NCBI GenBank assembly: GCA_002343075.1 | Contig: DDRH01000038.1 | Span: 31,336 to 57,883 of the forward strand | DNA: 26,548 bases | Source: Phycisphaerales bacterium UBA2421 | Lineage (GTDB): Bacteria; Planctomycetota; Phycisphaerae; Tepidisphaerales; Tepidisphaeraceae | Reading direction: 5' to 3' | In this document: positions 23,374 to 26,548 of the stretch, piece after piece | How positions within the stretch are numbered: the stretch's first letter is position 1 | How the letters are laid out: the number at the start of each line of letters is the position of its first letter | Notes under the pieces: generated by a model | Told to the model about the DNA's origin: nothing | What the model saw: the letters and a program-made list of their open reading frames with translations, nothing else | Databases searched by the model: none | Program-made: the position numbers and the translations under genes

Positions 23374-24543
23374 ATGGGTTGGGACCGTGTGATATTGCAT
23401 GTTGACATGGACGCGTTTTACGCTTCCGTCGAACAGCGCGATGACCCGTCGCTGCGCGGCAAGCCAGTGCTGGTAGGACACGACGGCAATCGGGGGGTCG
23501 TCTCCGCGGCGAGTTATGAGGCACGCAAGTTTGGATGTCGCAGCGCGCAGCCGATGAGCCTCGCCCGGCGGTTGTGCCCTGCAGCGGTGATTCTCCCGGG
23601 TGACATGAAGAAGTATCAGCGCATCAGCTCGCAGATCATGGCTATCCTCGATGACTATTCCCCCCTGGTCGAGCCGATCAGTATCGATGAAGCATTTGTT
23701 GACCTTACGGGCACTGAGCGACTGCTCGGCCCCCCATTTGAGGTGGCGACGCGGGTGAAACAACATATTCTCCGTGAGCTATCGCTTACAGCCTCTGTCG
23801 GCCTCGCGGCCAACAAGTTTCTCGCCAAGCTCGCGAGCGACCTTAACAAGCCTGACGGGCTTACGGTGATTGCACCAGAAGATGTGAACGTCATCCTCCC
23901 GCCCCTGGATGTGAGCAAGTTATGGGGTGTTGGGCCGAAGACGGCCGATCGGCTTGCTGAGGTTGGCGTGCGGACCATCGGAGATCTGCAGCTAGTACCG
24001 AAAAATGTGCTGGATCAACGATTCGGCGAGCTGGGCGGCCACTTCCACCGCCTTTGTCGCGGACTGGACACGCGCGCAGTCACTCCGGACCAACAGGCAA
24101 AATCGATTGGTCACGAAACGACATTCGGCGCTGATCTTGATCATCCAGAAGATGTGCGCGCCGTGCTGATTCACTTGAGTGAGAATGTCGCGTGGCGGCT
24201 ACGCCGACATAATCGACGCGCTAAGACAGTAACCGTCAAGATCCGTTATGGAGATTTCCAGACTATCACGCGTGCCCAAACGCTGACCCCGCCGACAGAT
24301 CTGACCGAGTCGATCTGGCATGCGGCAAGCCAGTTGTTTAACTTCTGGGCGGGCCAGTCGTTTCGACCGGTTCGGCTCGTTGGCGTTTCGGTGAGCCAAC
24401 TCACAGAGCCGCCGGCGCAATTGTGTTTGTTCGAGCATCCAACAGAGAGAAAGCAGCGCAAACTCGATACCGCAATGGACGCGATCAACACAAAGTATGG
24501 CAAACACGCCCTCCGGAGGGGCGCAGGAAGGGGTGGTGCGTGA
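23374..24543 (+). CDS. dinB: DNA polymerase IV (Y-family translesion polymerase)
   Basis: 389 residues from ATG 23374. Catalytic acids are Asp11 (HVDMDAFYASVEQRDDP), Asp105 and Glu106 (PISIDEAFVDLTG). The steric-gate position is Tyr16. The palm/fingers part with GVVSAASYEARKFGCRSAQPM, the thumb with LWGVGPKTADRLAEVGVRTIGDL, and a little-finger domain are all present. Near the C-terminus QLCLF (349-353) fits the clamp-binding QLxLF motif. It copies past damaged bases without proofreading. The frame is open 25 codons upstream, but that part is not conserved. The stop overlaps the acyltransferase GTG start by 4 nt. Confidence 0.95.
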   Translation: MGWDRVILHVDMDAFYASVEQRDDPSLRGKPVLVGHDGNRGVVSAASYEARKFGCRSAQPMSLARRLCPAAVILPGDMKKYQRISSQIMAILDDYSPLVEPISIDEAFVDLTGTERLLGPPFEVATRVKQHILRELSLTASVGLAANKFLAKLASDLNKPDGLTVIAPEDVNVILPPLDVSKLWGVGPKTADRLAEVGVRTIGDLQLVPKNVLDQRFGELGGHFHRLCRGLDTRAVTPDQQAKSIGHETTFGADLDHPEDVRAVLIHLSENVAWRLRRHNRRAKTVTVKIRYGDFQTITRAQTLTPPTDLTESIWHAASQLFNFWAGQSFRPVRLVGVSVSQLTEPPAQLCLFEHPTERKQRKLDTAMDAINTKYGKHALRRGAGRGGA

Positions 24544-25226
24544 TTCCCTGGTTCATTCGGGCGGTAACGGGCGCGCGGGCGCGCTGGTCGGGCATCGAAC
24601 CACTCGACGCCAACGGCGCGCTCCCTCAGCGGATCTATTTCGCCAATCATACAAGCAACCTTGACGCTCCGGTGATTTGGGCGGCACTCCCACGGCTTTT
24701 GCGTAAGCGCACCCGCGCCGTCGCCGCGAGAGATTATTGGGAGGGCGGGCCCGTCAGGCGGTTCTTAGCCAGCCGGGTCTTCAACGCGGTGTTGATCGAG
24801 CGCAAGAAGGTGACCGTCAGCAATAATCCAATGATTGCCATGGAAAAGGTACTTGATGACGGTGACTCACTCATCATCTTTCCCGAAGGGGCGAGGTTTA
24901 CATCCGATGAAGGTGAAATGGCCGAGTTCAAGCCGGGGCTTTGGCACCTCGCCCGTAAGCGACCCCAGGCGCAGTTGGTGCCGGTCCATCTGGAAAACCT
25001 CAACCGCATCATGCCCAAGGGTAATCTGTTGATCGTCCCTGTGCTGGCCTCAGTGACATTTGGGCCACCGGTCACATTTAACGCGGCGGAGCCGCGCGGG
25101 GCGTTTTTGGCGCGTGCCCGGCAGGCGGTTGCGGCGCTGGAAGATCGGGGAATGGGCGGCGAGCCCGCATCGGCACCTTCGGCGCCGGTTGCCGCGACGG
25201 CTGATTCCACCCCGGAGGTGAGCTGA
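24540..25226 (+). CDS. plsC: PlsC-type 1-acyl-glycerol-3-phosphate acyltransferase
   Basis: 228 residues from GTG 24540, which shares GTGA with the dinB stop; AGGAAGG lies just upstream, so translation is probably coupled. NHTSNLD (His37 and Asp42, the HX4D motif) and IIFPEGARF (Glu116, Gly117) are the acyl-transfer and glycerol-phosphate-binding motifs. There is no strong multi-helix membrane part, only a hydrophobic start, as is usual. It would make phosphatidic acid. The next gene, cdsA, uses that product and starts directly after the stop. The C-terminal 30 residues are Ala/Pro/Ser-rich. Acyl acceptor assumed from family and neighbour. Confidence 0.85.
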   Translation: MIPWFIRAVTGARARWSGIEPLDANGALPQRIYFANHTSNLDAPVIWAALPRLLRKRTRAVAARDYWEGGPVRRFLASRVFNAVLIERKKVTVSNNPMIAMEKVLDDGDSLIIFPEGARFTSDEGEMAEFKPGLWHLARKRPQAQLVPVHLENLNRIMPKGNLLIVPVLASVTFGPPVTFNAAEPRGAFLARARQAVAALEDRGMGGEPASAPSAPVAATADSTPEVS

Positions 25227-26171
25227 ATGCTTGCGTGGGATAACAACACGAAGATTCTCGCCGCGGCAATTGGCGGAATTCTGATGGTCGCGACCATTGT
25301 TGGTGCAAGCCTATCTCTTGTAGCGACCGGGCCAGGCGCACGGCGCACGGTTGATAACCTCAACGCGCGCACCCGCGCGTGGTGGGTCATGGTCATTCTC
25401 TTTGCGCTTGCGTTAGCTGCGGGGAAAGGCGGGGTGGTTGTACTGTTTGCACTCTGCTCGTTTCAGGCGCTTCGCGAGATGATTACGCTCGCGCCAAGCC
25501 GAAGGGCCGACCATCACACGCTATTCTGGGCGTTCTTCGTTATCGTCCCGCTGCATTACTATCTGCTGTACATCGACTGGTATGGAATGTTCGCGATTTT
25601 CATTCCAGTTTACTGTTTTCTGTTTCTTGCAATTCGCAGTACGCTCACTGGAGATAGCGCGCGTTACCTTGAGCGCACCGCCAAGATTCAATGGGGCGTT
25701 ATGATTTGCGTGTATTGCATCAGCTACGCACCGGCGCTTCTTATGCACAAGGTAAAGGGGTTTGATGCGAGTTGGATTCTGCTGGTGTTTCTCGTGGCGA
25801 TTGTGCAATTGTCAGATGTGTTTCAGTACTGCTGGGGCAAAATGCTCGGCCGGCGGAAGATCGCTCCAAAGCTCAGCCCAAACAAGACCTGGGAAGGTTT
25901 CGTAGGCGGGGTGCTGACGGTGACTGCTGTCGGTGCCGCCTTTTCGCCGATCACGCCTTTTTCATGGTGGAAGGGAGCGCTGCTGGCATTTGCAATCGCA
26001 ATCATGGGTTTTTTCGGCGGGCTGGTCATGAGCGCCATCAAGCGCGATGCCGGAGTTAAGGACTACGGGCATTTGATCGAAGGCCACGGCGGGGTGATGG
26101 ACCGGCTGGATTCTCTCGCCTTCGCCGCCCCGGTCTTCTTTCACGTCGTTCGCTGGTATTGGCCAACATGA
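25227..26171 (+). CDS. cdsA: Phosphatidate cytidylyltransferase (CDP-diacylglycerol synthase)
   Basis: 314 residues with about eight hydrophobic helices. The CDS signature is complete at residues 269-295: SAIKRDAGVKDYG followed by HGGVMDRLD, with the metal-binding acids in place; SPNKTWEG (217-224) is the other conserved loop. It converts phosphatidic acid and CTP to CDP-diacylglycerol in the cytoplasmic membrane. ATG 25227 abuts the plsC stop, and GAGGTGAG lies 5 nt upstream, so the two genes form an operon for consecutive steps. Length is typical. Confidence 0.94.
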   Translation: MLAWDNNTKILAAAIGGILMVATIVGASLSLVATGPGARRTVDNLNARTRAWWVMVILFALALAAGKGGVVVLFALCSFQALREMITLAPSRRADHHTLFWAFFVIVPLHYYLLYIDWYGMFAIFIPVYCFLFLAIRSTLTGDSARYLERTAKIQWGVMICVYCISYAPALLMHKVKGFDASWILLVFLVAIVQLSDVFQYCWGKMLGRRKIAPKLSPNKTWEGFVGGVLTVTAVGAAFSPITPFSWWKGALLAFAIAIMGFFGGLVMSAIKRDAGVKDYGHLIEGHGGVMDRLDSLAFAAPVFFHVVRWYWPT

Positions 26172-26196
26172 CCCGTCGCAACGCCGGACTGCGCCG

Positions 26197-26215
26197 AGCA
26201 TCGCTCCTCGATGTT
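26197..26215 (+). terminator. Weak hairpin after cdsA
   Basis: AGCATCG (26197-26203) pairs with CGATGTT (26209-26215), 7 bp with one G-T pair and a 5-nt loop, 25 nt after the stop. No real T-run follows. May end the dinB-plsC-cdsA transcript. Confidence 0.3.
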
Positions 26216-26339
26216 TCTCAAGCAAGATTCGATACATTCTGATAAACCTGAAGGACGCCTGCGTCACTTACGAACATTGAAAGGGCAGCTGATAGCCCGG
26301 AAAATGGGGGATTTTGTCAACGTTGGGTGAGGACCTTGC

Positions 26340-26548
26340 ATGGATCAGAATCATCAATTTACCGGATTCCGCTGGACGCTGCTCGGAGCGGCTATAGCAG
26401 GAGTGCTTAGTTTTTCGGCCGAGGCGTACGCAGAAGATCGGACTATCAACGGTAGTGGCAACAATCTTCAACAGCCGAATCGCGGCGCCGCAAACACGGC
26501 ATTCATTCGACTCGGCTACCCTGAGGTGACCTGCTCCCCAAAACCTGA
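26340..26548 (+). CDS. N-terminus of an exported protein, possibly haem-peroxidase family; runs off the window
   Basis: 69 codons are visible, starting ATG 26340 with GAGGA about 8 nt upstream. A signal peptide is clear: FRWTLLGAAIAGVLSFSAEAYA, with an AxA cleavage site before EDRTING. The mature start RTINGSGNNLQQPNRGAANT, followed by FIRLGYPE, resembles the opening of the animal-haem-peroxidase family proteins common in planctomycetes (R-T-I-D-G-S-G-N-N-L). Too little is present to see haem ligands, so the family call is tentative; export is well supported. Confidence 0.55.
   Translation, partial: MDQNHQFTGFRWTLLGAAIAGVLSFSAEAYAEDRTINGSGNNLQQPNRGAANTAFIRLGYPEVTCSPKP

Overview
The window is bacterial chromosome of moderately high GC. 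It is dominated by one collinear block of translation genes that matches the classical S10, spc and alpha ribosomal-protein operons. The organism is most likely a planctomycete, probably of the Phycisphaerae. This is inferred from the style of the proteins (extended ribosomal proteins, an HlyD-type adaptor beside a lipoprotein-like terpene-cyclase-fold protein, the start of a probable haem-peroxidase-family exported protein) and from intergenic repeats. No rRNA gene is present to confirm it.

Layout. Positions 2-2310 hold the 3' part of an HlyD/MacA-type membrane-fusion protein, followed 2 nt later by a probable secreted or lipoprotein alpha/alpha-toroid protein. Positions 2488-8402 are the S10 set: rpsJ, rplC, rplD, rplW, rplB, rpsS, rplV, rpsC, rplP, rpmC, rpsQ. 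Positions 8499-14892 are the spc set: rplN, rplX, rplE, rpsN, rpsH, rplF, rplR, rpsE, rplO, secY. The order is the usual one but rpmD is absent. map (methionine aminopeptidase) follows at 14970-15764. Positions 15862-18851 are the alpha set: rpmJ (37 aa, short), rpsM, rpsK, rpoA, rplQ, with rpsD and infA absent. A 14-bp perfect hairpin closes the block.

Downstream are single genes or small operons: a membrane GT2 glycosyltransferase; a convergent CorA-type ion channel whose GMN signature reads GQN; a divergent M20 metallopeptidase; then dinB (DNA polymerase IV), a PlsC-like acyltransferase whose GTG start overlaps the dinB stop, and cdsA (CDP-diacylglycerol synthase). The last two are consecutive steps of phospholipid synthesis. 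The window ends inside an exported protein.

Two non-coding signals stand out. First, several spacers inside the ribosomal cluster consist of degenerate tandem heptamers (ACTGCCG / ACTGGCA / ATTGGAA types) running up to or into the next start codon. Second, secY, the M20 peptidase gene and corA share a CTGCGGCTA(A/T)A(A/T) element, and dinB has a TAGAAT, each ending only 6-11 nt before the start codon. This suggests leaderless or nearly leaderless mRNAs. I found no tRNA, rRNA, CRISPR array, insertion sequence or phage gene, and no multi-gene system that looks undescribed. Most of the window is ordinary housekeeping. No gene-free stretch exceeds 300 nt.
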